Notes: a model not told the origin generated them from the letters alone. A stretch of 42,590 nt of DNA from Lachnospiraceae bacterium (GCA_004558185.1 SFDP01000032.1:1-42590), one strand, 5' to 3'. Shown: positions 15,863-25,304, counted from the first letter of the stretch. Translations and numbers: made by a program.

Positions 15863-16931
15863 CCGCAAAGCAGTTCTGCGCATCTTGCGCCACAACGCCA
15901 TGAGCCGGGCAGAGTTGGCTCGTACCACGGGACTGACCCGTGCGGCCACCTCCCTGATCGTGGAGGAATTGCTGAAGCTTGGAATTGTGACAGAGCTTGC
16001 CCCGCAGTCCGTGGGTTGGGGGCGCAGTGCCACACCCCTTGCTCTGCGCCCCGACTGCTATTACGCACTGGCGTTGGATCTGGCCAGAAAGGGCTGCAGT
16101 GTGGGTCTGTGTGATATGGCCGGAAATCTCCTTCAGCAGAGAAAGATTCCGAATCAGGACAATCTGGTAGCAGCCATCATCGCAGAGCTGAAAGCCATAT
16201 TGGAGACTGCGGAACGGGACAAGATTCTGGGTATCGGCATCAGTTCCCCTGGGCCGCTGGACTGCGAAAACGGCCGGATTCTGAACCCGCCCCGGTTTGA
16301 GAGCTGGCACGGGGTGGAAATCAGCCAGCTTCTGTCCGAAGCGCTAGATATGCCTGCCTATCTGGAACACGATGTCTGCGCTTTGGCGCTGCACCAGTTG
16401 GAAATGGGGCAGAGCCGAAATTTTATGCTGGTGTTCGTTGACATCGGTATCGGCGCAGCCATTGTGTCCGACGGAAAGCTGCTGGGAAATTCCAAGTACT
16501 TCACAGGGGAATTGGGTCACACCACCATCCGCTTCGACGGACGGCTTTGCGAGTGCGGGAACCGGGGCTGCCTGGAAACCTACGCCTCCATCCCGGCGCT
16601 CCTGGAAGGCTCGGAATTCTCGAATTGGGATGACCTGATTGATCATGTAGGTAAAAATCCCGAGGCCAGACATCTGCTGGATCAGGAGGCGGTGTATCTG
16701 TCCGCAGGTCTCATTAACCTGCTGAACCTGATTCCCGTGGATACCATCTATCTGGCGGGAGATATCTGCTACCGTTATGAGCTGCTGGCGCAGCGATTGC
16801 AGCGAGAGATCAGTGCCAAGGCACTGGATCGCAGCAGGGGGAATATCAAAATCTACCCATCCAGCCAGGATCCAAACGTAGGTGTTCTCGCGGCGGCGGA
16901 TGTGGTCTTTTCCAAGTTTTTCACCGTATAG
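15819..16931 (+). CDS. ROK-family transcriptional regulator (NagC/XylR type)
   Basis: A 370-residue regulator. The N-terminal winged helix-turn-helix (about residues 8-70, with NRKAVLRILRHNAMSRAELAR and LTRAATSLIVEELL) is fused to a ROK sugar-kinase fold. The ROK zinc motif CECGNRGCLE follows GELGHTTI near residues 230-250. Such proteins bind operators and release them on binding sugar or sugar phosphate; some retain no kinase activity. ATG 15819 has AAGGTGA upstream, and TTG 15813 is possible. It lies 151 bases after the kinase gene, with its own short upstream region containing a TATAAT near 15773. It probably controls the isomerase-kinase genes and perhaps the importer. Confidence 0.87.
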   Translation: MAQKPRNADYTKEYNRKAVLRILRHNAMSRAELARTTGLTRAATSLIVEELLKLGIVTELAPQSVGWGRSATPLALRPDCYYALALDLARKGCSVGLCDMAGNLLQQRKIPNQDNLVAAIIAELKAILETAERDKILGIGISSPGPLDCENGRILNPPRFESWHGVEISQLLSEALDMPAYLEHDVCALALHQLEMGQSRNFMLVFVDIGIGAAIVSDGKLLGNSKYFTGELGHTTIRFDGRLCECGNRGCLETYASIPALLEGSEFSNWDDLIDHVGKNPEARHLLDQEAVYLSAGLINLLNLIPVDTIYLAGDICYRYELLAQRLQREISAKALDRSRGNIKIYPSSQDPNVGVLAAADVVFSKFFTV

Positions 16932-17102
16932 GCATAGTGCCAATGCGAAGAAAACAGGAAGGACTTTCGGAAAAGCCCGGAGAGAAACGGAGATTCGTTC
17001 CCAGTTTACACAACCCTCCACGGTCTCCATGCCTTTGACAAGGGGAGAAGCGCCCTACAGAATAGAAAAACAACGCAAGCATATAAGAAAGAGGAAGCTG
17101 GT

Positions 17103-18080
17103 ATGTATCACATTCGCAGAAGATTCACCTCCTTAGCGGCCATTTCCATGGTTGTTACCCCACTGCTGATCACGATTTACTTGTTGTTCTGGAGTCCCGG
17201 TGATTTATCGGCCAGCCGGACGGGAAATCAGCGGGTGTTTGGAGCGACCTATATGACGATGAACAATCCATACTTCCAGATGCTGGACACACAGATCCGG
17301 GTGTTTCTCGAGATTCGTGGAGACGTACTGCTCACCCGAGATGCCGCTATGGATCAGGAGCGTCAAAACCAGGAGATTCAGGAATTGGTGGATGCGGGTG
17401 TCTGTGCTATTTTCATGACGCCGGTAGAGTGGGACACCTCAAAAGGTGGTGTCCAGATTGCCGCTGCCGCAGGAGTTCCGGTTATCGTGGTGGATGCCCC
17501 GATACAGGACTCAGAGCTGGTAGCCTGCTCGGTTTTGTCAGATAACTACCAGGCGGGGGTGTTGTGCGCCCAGCACCTGCTATCTGTTCGGGACAGTGCA
17601 AAAATTCTATTGCTGGAACATATCACCACGCGTTCCGGTGCGGATCGAATCCAGGGCTTCAAGGACACCATTGCAGGGCATGAGGGCTTTGAAATTCTGG
17701 GTTCCGGCGAATCAGATGGACAAATTGAAAACGCCATGCCAGTGATGGAGCAGCTGCTGCGGAAATATCCGGATGCCGATGTCCTAATGGCGTTGAATGA
17801 CCCCAGCGCCTTCGGCGGATTGGCGGCGATTCAGGGAGCAGGTCTGTCGGATCGGTTCCTAGTGTACAGCGTGGACGGCTCCCCTGAGGGGAAGGCCATG
17901 GTCAGCAGCGGCTTCCTCACGGCCACCTGCGCCCAGTTTCCCTCCAAGGTTGCCGAGGAAGCGGTGGATCAGGCCTACGCCGCCATAGACGGCGGCTGTG
18001 AACGCAGTGAGGTCATTGTCCCGGTGGAGCTGCTGACAGCAGAAAACGTGAACCAATATGGAATAGATGGGTGGCAGTAA
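17103..18080 (+). CDS. Membrane-anchored periplasmic-type sugar-binding protein, probable sensor
   Basis: A 325-residue protein with one N-terminal span (about residues 9-30) and no lipobox Cys or evident signal-peptidase site, so it should stay anchored with its ligand domain outside. The rest is a type 1 periplasmic binding fold (Peripla_BP_4). It starts RVFGATYMTMNNPYF, has ELVDAGVCAIFMTPVEW in the first lobe and VLMALNDPSAFGGLAAI and VYSVDGSPEGKAMV in the second. No transporter gene adjoins it. Instead its stop overlaps the start of a histidine kinase (TAATG). This resembles XylFII-type binding proteins that signal through a partner kinase. GAGGAAG precedes ATG 17103. Ligand identity is unknown. 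Confidence 0.8.
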   Translation: MYHIRRRFTSLAAISMVVTPLLITIYLLFWSPGDLSASRTGNQRVFGATYMTMNNPYFQMLDTQIRVFLEIRGDVLLTRDAAMDQERQNQEIQELVDAGVCAIFMTPVEWDTSKGGVQIAAAAGVPVIVVDAPIQDSELVACSVLSDNYQAGVLCAQHLLSVRDSAKILLLEHITTRSGADRIQGFKDTIAGHEGFEILGSGESDGQIENAMPVMEQLLRKYPDADVLMALNDPSAFGGLAAIQGAGLSDRFLVYSVDGSPEGKAMVSSGFLTATCAQFPSKVAEEAVDQAYAAIDGGCERSEVIVPVELLTAENVNQYGIDGWQ

Positions 18081-19405
18081 TGAAAACCGAACGAAATCTG
18101 ACGAATATCGCCTCAGTGATGTTTGCATTGAATTTTTCGATTCTCTCCTTTTACTCGCTGATCTGTGTGACCACCACCTTCCGGATATGTGACACTTTGG
18201 GTGCATATGATTTTTTGACCTCCGTACGGCAGATACCCCGATATCCCTGGCAAATGCCGGTTCAAACGCTCAGTTTATATGCTTTGCTGTGTACGGTAAG
18301 CTTTTTCAAGATTTTCCGCCCCATTGAGCAGTTTCCCTTACGGGTCGTCATTTGCGTCACGGAAATAGTCCTGTGTGCGGGAATCATCTTCTCTTTGAAT
18401 TTCTATTATAGCGGTGTCGCCCTGCTTGTACTTGCCGACCTGGTCCACTATATGTGCAGCAATCGAATGCGGCTGTCATTTATCGTGATACTCAGCCTGA
18501 TGTTTGCCTTTGGCCGATATGAGATCGTAGAACAATTCACGAAGTGTATCGCATTCAGCGCCTATCTCAGCTACTACAACCCGATGACACAGAGCTGCTT
18601 TACCGGCTTGGAAAGCCTGATGGTCTGCCTGAATATTCTCCTGTTCGTTCTGTATATGATTTTGCTGTTTACCAGCCAGAAAGAGGAAAATTCCCGCATT
18701 CGCAAGCTGAATGAACAACTGAATCAGGCCAATGACCAGCTTCGGGACTATGCTGTAAACATGGAGAGCATGACGCAGATGAGGGAACGAAACCGGCTGG
18801 CTCGGGAGATTCACGATACCCTGGGGCACACGTTTACAGGCATCATCATGGGGGCAGATACGGGACTGGCACTGTTTGATGTTGCCCCGGAGGAATCCAA
18901 GAAACGGATACAGGCGGTTGCCCAATCCGCTCGTGACGGGCTTACGGACGTGCGACGGTCCATCAAGGCTCTGCGGCCTGACGCATTGGAACATTCCTCC
19001 CTTGCGAAGGCACTGGAGGAGTTGGTAGAGAATTTCCGTCTCACGACATCTGCCCAGATTGCCTATTATCAGGAGGCGGGTGAGCTGAATCTGGATGCGG
19101 ACGAAGAGGATGCGCTGTATCGGGTTGTCCAGGAGGGACTGACCAATGCAGTCCGTCATGGCAGGGCTGACCGCATTTTTATCCGGGTCACTCGAACCGG
19201 GGACTTGGTTACTGTCAGCGTTCAGGACAACGGTACTGGCTGTGGGTCGCTGGAAGAAGGCTTTGGGCTGCGGCATATGCGGGAACGACTGGATATGCTG
19301 GGCGGCACCCTGTTCTATGGGAATCTGGATTCGGGTGCACAAAATGGATACACAGGCTTTTTCATTACTGTGGGCTTGCCCATCAGAAACAGAAAGGGGG
19401 AGTAA
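18080..19405 (+). CDS. Sensor histidine kinase, HisKA_3/DesK class
   Basis: A 441-residue kinase. The N-terminal half has about six membrane spans (roughly 14-32, 62-79, 88-105, 110-127, 132-150 and 178-198). An external loop of about 30 residues follows span 1, and a coiled coil lies at about 200-230. H245 in the box AREIHDTLGHT is the phosphoacceptor. The N box is QEGLTNAVRHG and the G box DNGTGCG with FGLRHMRERL. An ATG start overlapping the previous stop is preferred; a GTG at 18071 would add three residues. It has no large extracellular sensor domain, so signal input probably comes from the binding protein encoded just upstream. Confidence 0.88.
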   Translation: MKTERNLTNIASVMFALNFSILSFYSLICVTTTFRICDTLGAYDFLTSVRQIPRYPWQMPVQTLSLYALLCTVSFFKIFRPIEQFPLRVVICVTEIVLCAGIIFSLNFYYSGVALLVLADLVHYMCSNRMRLSFIVILSLMFAFGRYEIVEQFTKCIAFSAYLSYYNPMTQSCFTGLESLMVCLNILLFVLYMILLFTSQKEENSRIRKLNEQLNQANDQLRDYAVNMESMTQMRERNRLAREIHDTLGHTFTGIIMGADTGLALFDVAPEESKKRIQAVAQSARDGLTDVRRSIKALRPDALEHSSLAKALEELVENFRLTTSAQIAYYQEAGELNLDADEEDALYRVVQEGLTNAVRHGRADRIFIRVTRTGDLVTVSVQDNGTGCGSLEEGFGLRHMRERLDMLGGTLFYGNLDSGAQNGYTGFFITVGLPIRNRKGE

Positions 19406-19408
19406 TCT

Positions 19409-20074
19409 GTGATTAAGGTTTTGATTGTAGACGATCAGGAATTATTTCGCGAGAGCCTAAAGGTGGTTCTGAGTGTCAACGAAAATATCCGGGTAACCGA
19501 TGCGGTATCCGGTGTGTCCCAGGCGCTGAGAAGTGCGGAGCAGGAGCGCCCGGATGTGGTTCTTATGGATATTCGTATGCCCGGTATGGACGGCGTGGAG
19601 GGAACCAGGATGTTAAAAAAACGGTGGCCTGATGTCAAGATCATTGTGCTTACCACTTTTGATGACGACGAATACATATTTGGGGCGCTGAAAAATGGAG
19701 CAAGCGGTTATCTTCTGAAAGGAAGCAGCATCGCCAAATTGTCCGAGAGCATCCGAATTGCCTATGAAGACGGTGCGATCATTACCCCCACTGTGGCCAC
19801 AAAGGTGATTCACCAGTTTTCACACATGGCGCAGGGCTCATCCCGGCTCCAGGTGGACAAAGAAGCCGTCAAGGACATCAGCAGGAGTGAATGGCAGATC
19901 ATCCAGACCGTGGGGAGTGGGATGTCCAACAAGGAGATTGCTCAGGAGCTTTCCCTATCCGAGGGAACCGTTCGCAACTCCATCAGCAACATCCTGTTTA
20001 AGCTGGGTCTGCGGGACCGCACACAGTTGGCAATCTGGGTCGTACAAACCGGGGCGGTGAATCGTCCGCTATGA
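19409..20074 (+). CDS. NarL/LuxR-family response regulator
   Basis: A 221-residue two-domain regulator. The receiver domain (1-120) has acidic residues D8 and D9, phosphoacceptor D54, T82 and K104 (GYLLKG). The C-terminal LuxR-type helix-turn-helix (about 150-215) includes GMSNKEIAQELSLSEGTVRN. GTG 19409 follows a GGGGGAG site, and the upstream kinase stops only 3 bases before it. It is the cognate partner of the HisKA_3 kinase. Targets probably include the ABC importer operon, since a non-coding stretch with its own start signals precedes that operon. Its end overlaps the next gene by 4 bases (ATGA). Confidence 0.9.
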   Translation: MIKVLIVDDQELFRESLKVVLSVNENIRVTDAVSGVSQALRSAEQERPDVVLMDIRMPGMDGVEGTRMLKKRWPDVKIIVLTTFDDDEYIFGALKNGASGYLLKGSSIAKLSESIRIAYEDGAIITPTVATKVIHQFSHMAQGSSRLQVDKEAVKDISRSEWQIIQTVGSGMSNKEIAQELSLSEGTVRNSISNILFKLGLRDRTQLAIWVVQTGAVNRPL

Positions 20075-21360
20075 AAAAATGGATATGGAAACGGAATGCG
20101 GTGATACTACTGGTTCTGATGCTGTGCCTTTGCCTGGCAGGGTGCGTTGGAAATAAGGAAACAGTACTCACCATCGGTGTGTATTCGGGAAGCTACTGGA
20201 ATACTCCCAATGGAAATTGCTACCAAATTCTGGACGATGTTATCACCCTATTTGAAGAATCGCACCCCGGAGTGAAAGTCGAATACGTCAGTGGCATTCC
20301 CGCCAATGATTACAGCGAGTGGCTGGCAGAGCAAATTATGAAGGGGACAGAGCCGGATTTGTACTTTGTACTCCCTGAGAATTTTGATCTTTTGGTATCT
20401 TCCGGGGCATTGGCACAATTGGATGAACGGATTGCTGGAGATCCGGCATTTGACACATCTGCCTATTATGAGCCCTGTCTGCGCTCAGGGCAGTCCGAAG
20501 GCCGCCAGTATGCCCTGCCCCACGAGAGTGTTCCCACCATCATGTTCGTAAATAAGACGCTGTTGGAAGCCAACGGTATAGATATGCCGAACAATGACTG
20601 GACATGGGAAGATTTTTACAACATCTGCGCACAGATCACCAATGTGGAACTGCACCAGTATGGTGTATATGGCTACTCCTGGCTGGATGCTATGTATTCC
20701 AACGGTGCGTCCCTGTTTTCTGAAGACGGGCGAAGCTGCTATCTTGCTGAGGAGAATGTCCTGCAGGCCATTCAGTTTACCAAGCAGTTGGGGGAATTGA
20801 ATGGCGGTTACAGCGTTACCGTCCGAGACTTTGATGTGGGCAGGGTAGCCTTCCGCCCCCTCCTTTACTCGGAATATCGGGCCTATCAGCCCTACCCCTG
20901 GCGGGTAAAGAAATACTCCGCTTTTCAGTGGGACTGTGTCAGTATGCCCGCAGGCCCTTCCGGCTCCAATATTTCTGAGCTTCACACCATGATGCTGGGA
21001 ATCAGCTCCCGTACCCGCCATGAGGAGCTTGCTTGGGAATTATGTAAACTATTGTCCATAGACGCGAATGTGCAGCGGGAGCTTTACACCTATTCTCATG
21101 GCATTTCTCCGCTCCCCGCTGTTGCGGAGGATCCCGAACTACTGCTCCAGATTCACCATGATATCCCCGAAGGAATCGGCTTCTCCCCCGATATGATTCA
21201 CCGTATTATGAGCAACGCCGTGGTTGCACCCAGATTCGATGCGTATAGCCAAGCGATGATTATGGTGGAGAGTGCGATACAGGAGGCTGCCGACAATCAG
21301 CTTGGGCAGAGCGGGATGCGCATTGCTCAGAGTGAAATCAATATTTTTCTTAACAAATAA
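20071..21360 (+). CDS. Extracellular solute-binding lipoprotein (family 1), orphan
   Basis: A 429-residue lipoprotein. The signal peptide ends in the lipobox LAGC (Cys about 24), and the mature part is a large SBP_bac_1 fold (TIGVYSGSYWNTPNG, GTEPDLYFVLPENFDLL). Such proteins deliver oligosaccharides or sugars to MalFG-type permeases, but no such permease is in the window. It is translationally coupled to the response regulator (ATGA overlap), so it is part of the sensor operon and may work as a second ligand receptor or as a binding protein shared with a remote transporter. A strong terminator follows, closing this transcription unit. Confidence 0.8.
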   Translation: MKKWIWKRNAVILLVLMLCLCLAGCVGNKETVLTIGVYSGSYWNTPNGNCYQILDDVITLFEESHPGVKVEYVSGIPANDYSEWLAEQIMKGTEPDLYFVLPENFDLLVSSGALAQLDERIAGDPAFDTSAYYEPCLRSGQSEGRQYALPHESVPTIMFVNKTLLEANGIDMPNNDWTWEDFYNICAQITNVELHQYGVYGYSWLDAMYSNGASLFSEDGRSCYLAEENVLQAIQFTKQLGELNGGYSVTVRDFDVGRVAFRPLLYSEYRAYQPYPWRVKKYSAFQWDCVSMPAGPSGSNISELHTMMLGISSRTRHEELAWELCKLLSIDANVQRELYTYSHGISPLPAVAEDPELLLQIHHDIPEGIGFSPDMIHRIMSNAVVAPRFDAYSQAMIMVESAIQEAADNQLGQSGMRIAQSEINIFLNK

Positions 21361-21371
21361 TAGCGTTTTTT

Positions 21372-21424
21372 GCAGAGCAAGGGTCTGCCTGGGGGTTTCG
21401 GGCAGACCCTTGCTCTGCGTTTTG
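21372..21424 (+). terminator. Strong terminator after the sensor operon
   Basis: A perfect 18-base stem (21372-21389 with 21401-21418) and an 11-base loop, then GTTTTG. It separates the sensor operon from the phosphatase-importer operon. Confidence 0.9.
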
Positions 21425-21608
21425 TACAAAACCTTTGAGGTTGATTTGCCAAATTCTATAGATAATTTCAAAATCTGGGAAAAACATGACAAATGTAATC
21501 TGTAACTAATGACAAATGGCACTGTAAAAAATCTGGATTTTTTGTATTATATAGACAGATACTTGTTGAAACGACAGCGCAAAATGAAGGGGGAGGCGAT
21601 GCAATCGG
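21425..21608 (+). promoter_or_regulatory. Upstream region of the phosphatase-importer operon
   Basis: An AT-rich stretch with a TATTAT (-10 like) near 21545 but no well-placed -35 box. A weak core promoter like this would fit activation by the response regulator; I cannot identify a binding site. ATG 21599, with a good GGGGGAGG site, opens a 5-codon frame that ends at 21616, overlapping the next gene's start. Confidence 0.35.
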
Positions 21609-22451
21609 ATGCGTAGCTATTCTATTGTTTTCCTGGATATTGACGGAACCTTGCTGGACTCCCGACACCGGGTCATGCCCTGCACCCAGAATCGCCTGAG
21701 ATACCTGCACGGACGGGGTATTCCCATCATCCTGTGCTCCGCCCGTCCGCCAGGGGGAGTAAATCTGATTGCCAGACAGGTTGGCCTGCACAGCCCTATG
21801 GTGTGCTATAACGGAGGACTGGCTTTTGACGAGAACAGCACTATACTGCGGGATGTCAGAATCGACACGCAACTGGCAATGGAGTTCAAGCGGTTTGTCT
21901 CAGAACGGTTCCCAGAGTTGGTGGTAAGTGCCTATCTGTATGATGTCTGGCTGGCAGAAGATCCCCAGCACTCCATGATCCGGCAGGAGGCAGAAATATC
22001 CCAGTGTACGCCCCTGAAGGGCTCCCTAGAGAGGGCCGCAGATGCCGCACCCCACATCCACAAGCTGCTGTGCATAGGTGATGCAATGCGAATACGTACT
22101 CTACAGAATGAGATTCCACGGTATTTTCCCCAACTTATGGCTCTTCGCTCCAAAGCCACTTATCTGGAAATTCTCGCACCGGAAAGCACCAAAGACAGAG
22201 CAGTACAGGTGCTGTTGACACACTATGGTTTGGCAGCAGAGGACGCAGTGGCATTCGGCGACAGTGATGTGGATATTGATATGCTGCAATACTGTGGGCT
22301 GGGTATCGCCATGGGAAATGCCCCAAGGCAGGTAAAGGAAGCAGCAGATTATGTGACGGCTTCCAACGATGAGGAAGGTGTCTACATCGCACTAAAGGGA
22401 CTGCGTCTGAAAGCGCCAGGCACTGCCAGGAATTCGGAGAAAGCACGATGA
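21609..22451 (+). CDS. Cof-type HAD-family sugar phosphatase
   Basis: A 280-residue HAD hydrolase of the Cof/IIB subfamily. The nucleophile motif is DIDGTLLDSRH (about residues 9-19). Motif II lies near residue 40 (ILCSARP), a IIB cap domain fills the middle, and motif IV is AFGDSDVDIDML, followed by GIAMGNAP near 238. These enzymes dephosphorylate sugar phosphates and similar metabolites with loose specificity. It is the first gene before the ABC importer and may relieve sugar-phosphate stress or process the module's phosphosugar. ATG 21609 is the only start in frame after an upstream stop. Substrate unknown. Confidence 0.85.
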   Translation: MRSYSIVFLDIDGTLLDSRHRVMPCTQNRLRYLHGRGIPIILCSARPPGGVNLIARQVGLHSPMVCYNGGLAFDENSTILRDVRIDTQLAMEFKRFVSERFPELVVSAYLYDVWLAEDPQHSMIRQEAEISQCTPLKGSLERAADAAPHIHKLLCIGDAMRIRTLQNEIPRYFPQLMALRSKATYLEILAPESTKDRAVQVLLTHYGLAAEDAVAFGDSDVDIDMLQYCGLGIAMGNAPRQVKEAADYVTASNDEEGVYIALKGLRLKAPGTARNSEKAR

Positions 22452-22493
22452 GCATGTTTCTCCCTGTAATAGAGTAATTAAAGGAGGTTGTAT

Positions 22494-24035
22494 ATGGAAG
22501 ATTCTATCATTCTCCAAATGCAGGAAATCGTCAAGATATTTCCGGGGGTGCGTGCGCTGGATGGCGTAACCCTGGAGGTGCGCCGGGGTGAGATCCATTC
22601 GATCTGCGGCGAAAACGGCGCCGGAAAATCCACCCTGATGAAAGTCCTGTCCGGCGTTTATCCCTATGGCTCTTATGAAGGCCAGATCATTTATATGGGA
22701 GAGGAAGCCAAGTTTAAAAACATCAAGGAATCGGAAAACGCTGGAATCGTCATCATCCATCAGGAGCTGACCATGATTCCTGAGCTTTCCATTACCGAGA
22801 ATATTTTTATGGGCAATGAGATCGTAAAGCACGGCCTCATTGACTGGGAGGAAGCCCGTCAGCGGACCATGGAATTGATGGAGCGTGTGGGTCTGAATCT
22901 GAATCCCAATACCCTGATCAAAAATCTGGGTGTGGGCCAGCAGCAGATGGTGGAAATCGCAAAGGCATTGTCCAAGAATGTCAAGCTGCTGATCCTGGAT
23001 GAACCCACCTCTGCTCTGAATGAGGCTGATTCTGCCAATCTTCTGGAGCTGATGCGGGACCTGAAGAGCAAAGGCATCACCTGTATTATGATCTCCCACA
23101 AACTGAATGAAATTGCGGCGATCTCCGATGCAGTTACTGTTATCCGCGACGGACGCACCGTCGAGACCTACCCGGTGGAAGCAGGTCGTGTAGATGAGGA
23201 TCGGATCATCAGTTCCATGGTAGGCCGCACGATCGAGAACCGCTATCCACCCCATGAGTCCCATCCCGGTGAGATTATCTTTGAGGTATCCGACTGGTGC
23301 GTGGAGAATCCCAATGTCCCAGGCAGAATGGTCTGTAAAAACTCCAGTTTTCATGTCCGTGCCGGCGAGGTCGTGGGTTTTGCCGGCTTGATGGGCGCAG
23401 GACGGACAGAACTGATGCGCTCTATCTTCGGACACAATTACGGCATTTTCCACGGCGGTACCGTGATAATGAAAGGTCAGGAGCTTTCTCTGCCCTCCGT
23501 TTCCGCTGCCATTGAAGCAGGCATCGCCTATGTTCCCGAAGACCGGAAGAACTTAGGACTCAATCTGCTGGACAGCATCCGGATGACGATTGTATCAGCA
23601 AACCTGAAAGCAATCTTAAGAGGCAGACTTCTGGATTCTGATAAGGAACTGCAGGCTGCTGAGCAGAGCAGAAAAGCCCTCCGGATCAAAACAAGTTCCG
23701 TGGATGCCGGTGTGACAACTCTGTCCGGCGGCAACCAGCAGAAAGTGGTTCTGGGTAAGTGGATGTTTACAGAGCCGGAGGTGCTGATTCTTGACGAACC
23801 CACCCGCGGCATCGATGTTGGTGCCAAGTACGAGATTTACCGCCTGATCCATGAGATGGCGGATCAGGGCAAGGCAGTGATCCTGGTCTCTTCAGAGTTG
23901 CCGGAACTGCTGGGTATGTCGGATCGCATCTATACCATCTGTGAAGGAAGCATTACGGGTGTGATAGACAGCAAAGATGCAGATCAGGAAAAGTTGATGC
24001 GGTTGATGACAGCGACATCTGACGTAAAAACATAA
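22494..24035 (+). CDS. mmsA: Monosaccharide ABC importer ATP-binding protein
   Basis: A 513-residue double-NBD ATPase of the sugar ABC importer class (MmsA/XylG/RbsA/GguA). The first NBD has Walker A GENGAGKST near residue 39, signature GVGQQQMVEIAKAL and Walker B LLILDEPTSAL. The second NBD has a degenerate Walker A (GLMGAGRTE), a canonical LSGGNQQKV signature and LILDEPTRGIDVG, as usual for the family. AAGGAGG precedes ATG 22494; a TTG two codons earlier is also open. The next gene is the permease, 24 bases on. It powers uptake at the inner face of the membrane. Confidence 0.93.
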   Translation: MEDSIILQMQEIVKIFPGVRALDGVTLEVRRGEIHSICGENGAGKSTLMKVLSGVYPYGSYEGQIIYMGEEAKFKNIKESENAGIVIIHQELTMIPELSITENIFMGNEIVKHGLIDWEEARQRTMELMERVGLNLNPNTLIKNLGVGQQQMVEIAKALSKNVKLLILDEPTSALNEADSANLLELMRDLKSKGITCIMISHKLNEIAAISDAVTVIRDGRTVETYPVEAGRVDEDRIISSMVGRTIENRYPPHESHPGEIIFEVSDWCVENPNVPGRMVCKNSSFHVRAGEVVGFAGLMGAGRTELMRSIFGHNYGIFHGGTVIMKGQELSLPSVSAAIEAGIAYVPEDRKNLGLNLLDSIRMTIVSANLKAILRGRLLDSDKELQAAEQSRKALRIKTSSVDAGVTTLSGGNQQKVVLGKWMFTEPEVLILDEPTRGIDVGAKYEIYRLIHEMADQGKAVILVSSELPELLGMSDRIYTICEGSITGVIDSKDADQEKLMRLMTATSDVKT

Positions 24036-24059
24036 TGAAGGAAAGGATGGAATCGTCTT

Positions 24060-25304
24060 ATGAATAAAATTAAAAGAGTGTTGGGAGATGACCTGCATAA
24101 ATACACGATGGTGATCGCATTGATTGCACTGATCGTTTTCTTCAATATTGCCTCGGACGGAAAAATGATTACCCCCTCCAATTTCCAGAATCTTTTGTCT
24201 GGTAATGCGTACGTGCTGATTCTGGCCATCGGTATGCTGATGGTCATCGTCATCGGCCAGATCGACTTGTCTGTTGGTTCCGTTGCCGGTTTCTGCGGGA
24301 TGGTCATGGCCATCGCATTCCAGAAATGGGATTTCCCCTGGTGGGCAGCGGTGCTGCTGGGCATGGGAATCGGTGTTCTGGTTGGCGCATGGAACGGCTT
24401 CTGGGTGGCAAAGATGGGTATTCCCGGTTTTATCACTACCCTGGGCAGCATGATGATTTTCCGTGGCGCTGTCATTTGGATCTCCCACTCTATCTCCGTC
24501 CCCGCTCCTTCGGAACTGAAATGGTTCGGCGCCGGTCATCTGCCTGAGTGGGGCCCTGCCTTTACGGGAATGAACAACTCCACGCTGTTGCTGGGCACCT
24601 TCGCTATCGCATTTTTCATTTATGCACAGCTTCGTCAGCGCGCCCGTGCTAATGAACTGTATGCAAATAATAAAGAACCTTTGTGGCCTGCTGTGGTCCG
24701 CATCGCACTGGGCACTGTTGTAATTGGTTATCTGACCTGGCTGTTTGGCACCGGACGTCCAGGTACCTCTTTCCCGATCCCTGGCCTGATACTGGTGGTT
24801 CTGGTGATCATCTATCACACCATCACCCAGAAGACCAGATTCGGCCGCCATGTCTATGCGGTGGGCGGCAATAAGAACTCTGCGGCTCTGTCCGGCGTCA
24901 ATGTTCAAAAGACCTACTTCCTGACCATGCTGAATATGTCTTTCCTGGCTGCACTGGCCGGCATCATGTTCGTGGGACGCTCCACTGCGGCAGGTCCTTC
25001 CGACGGTACCAGTTGGGAGATGGACGCCATTGCATCTGTCTACATTGGCGGTGCAGCCGTATCCGGCGGTGTTGGTACCATTATGGCTACCATGGTCGGC
25101 GGTATGATGATGGCAGTTCTGAACTCCGGCCTGATGCTGTTGGGTGTAGGTGCCGATAAGACCCAGGTCATCAAGGGACTGGTCCTGATGGCAGCCGTTG
25201 CCTTCGACGTTTACAATAAGCGTCCCGGACATGTCTCCATTACAAAGCGCCTGCTCAACATGAACAGCGCCGAAAACAAAGAAGGTTCCTCTGCTGACAA
25301 ATAA
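24060..25304 (+). CDS. mmsB: Monosaccharide ABC importer permease
   Basis: A 414-residue membrane permease of the RbsC/XylH class. Its length and the extra central segment (about residues 190-260, with a charged loop and an extra hairpin) match the longer MmsB/GguB/XylH subgroup rather than RbsC (about 320). Family motifs include GQIDLSVGSVAGF near 61, AKMGIPGFITTLGSMMI near 118, and VGGNKNSAALSGVNV and SVYIGGAAVSGGVGT in the second half. It would form the homodimeric channel served by the ATPase upstream and the binding protein downstream. AAGGAAAGG precedes ATG 24060. Confidence 0.92.
   Translation: MNKIKRVLGDDLHKYTMVIALIALIVFFNIASDGKMITPSNFQNLLSGNAYVLILAIGMLMVIVIGQIDLSVGSVAGFCGMVMAIAFQKWDFPWWAAVLLGMGIGVLVGAWNGFWVAKMGIPGFITTLGSMMIFRGAVIWISHSISVPAPSELKWFGAGHLPEWGPAFTGMNNSTLLLGTFAIAFFIYAQLRQRARANELYANNKEPLWPAVVRIALGTVVIGYLTWLFGTGRPGTSFPIPGLILVVLVIIYHTITQKTRFGRHVYAVGGNKNSAALSGVNVQKTYFLTMLNMSFLAALAGIMFVGRSTAAGPSDGTSWEMDAIASVYIGGAAVSGGVGTIMATMVGGMMMAVLNSGLMLLGVGADKTQVIKGLVLMAAVAFDVYNKRPGHVSITKRLLNMNSAENKEGSSADK

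Noticed and set aside
24000..25232. Long - strand frame opposite the permease gene
   Set aside because: It is a shadow of a GC-rich coding sequence: His/Gln-rich low-complexity translation and no ribosome binding site, while the + strand frame is a clear permease.
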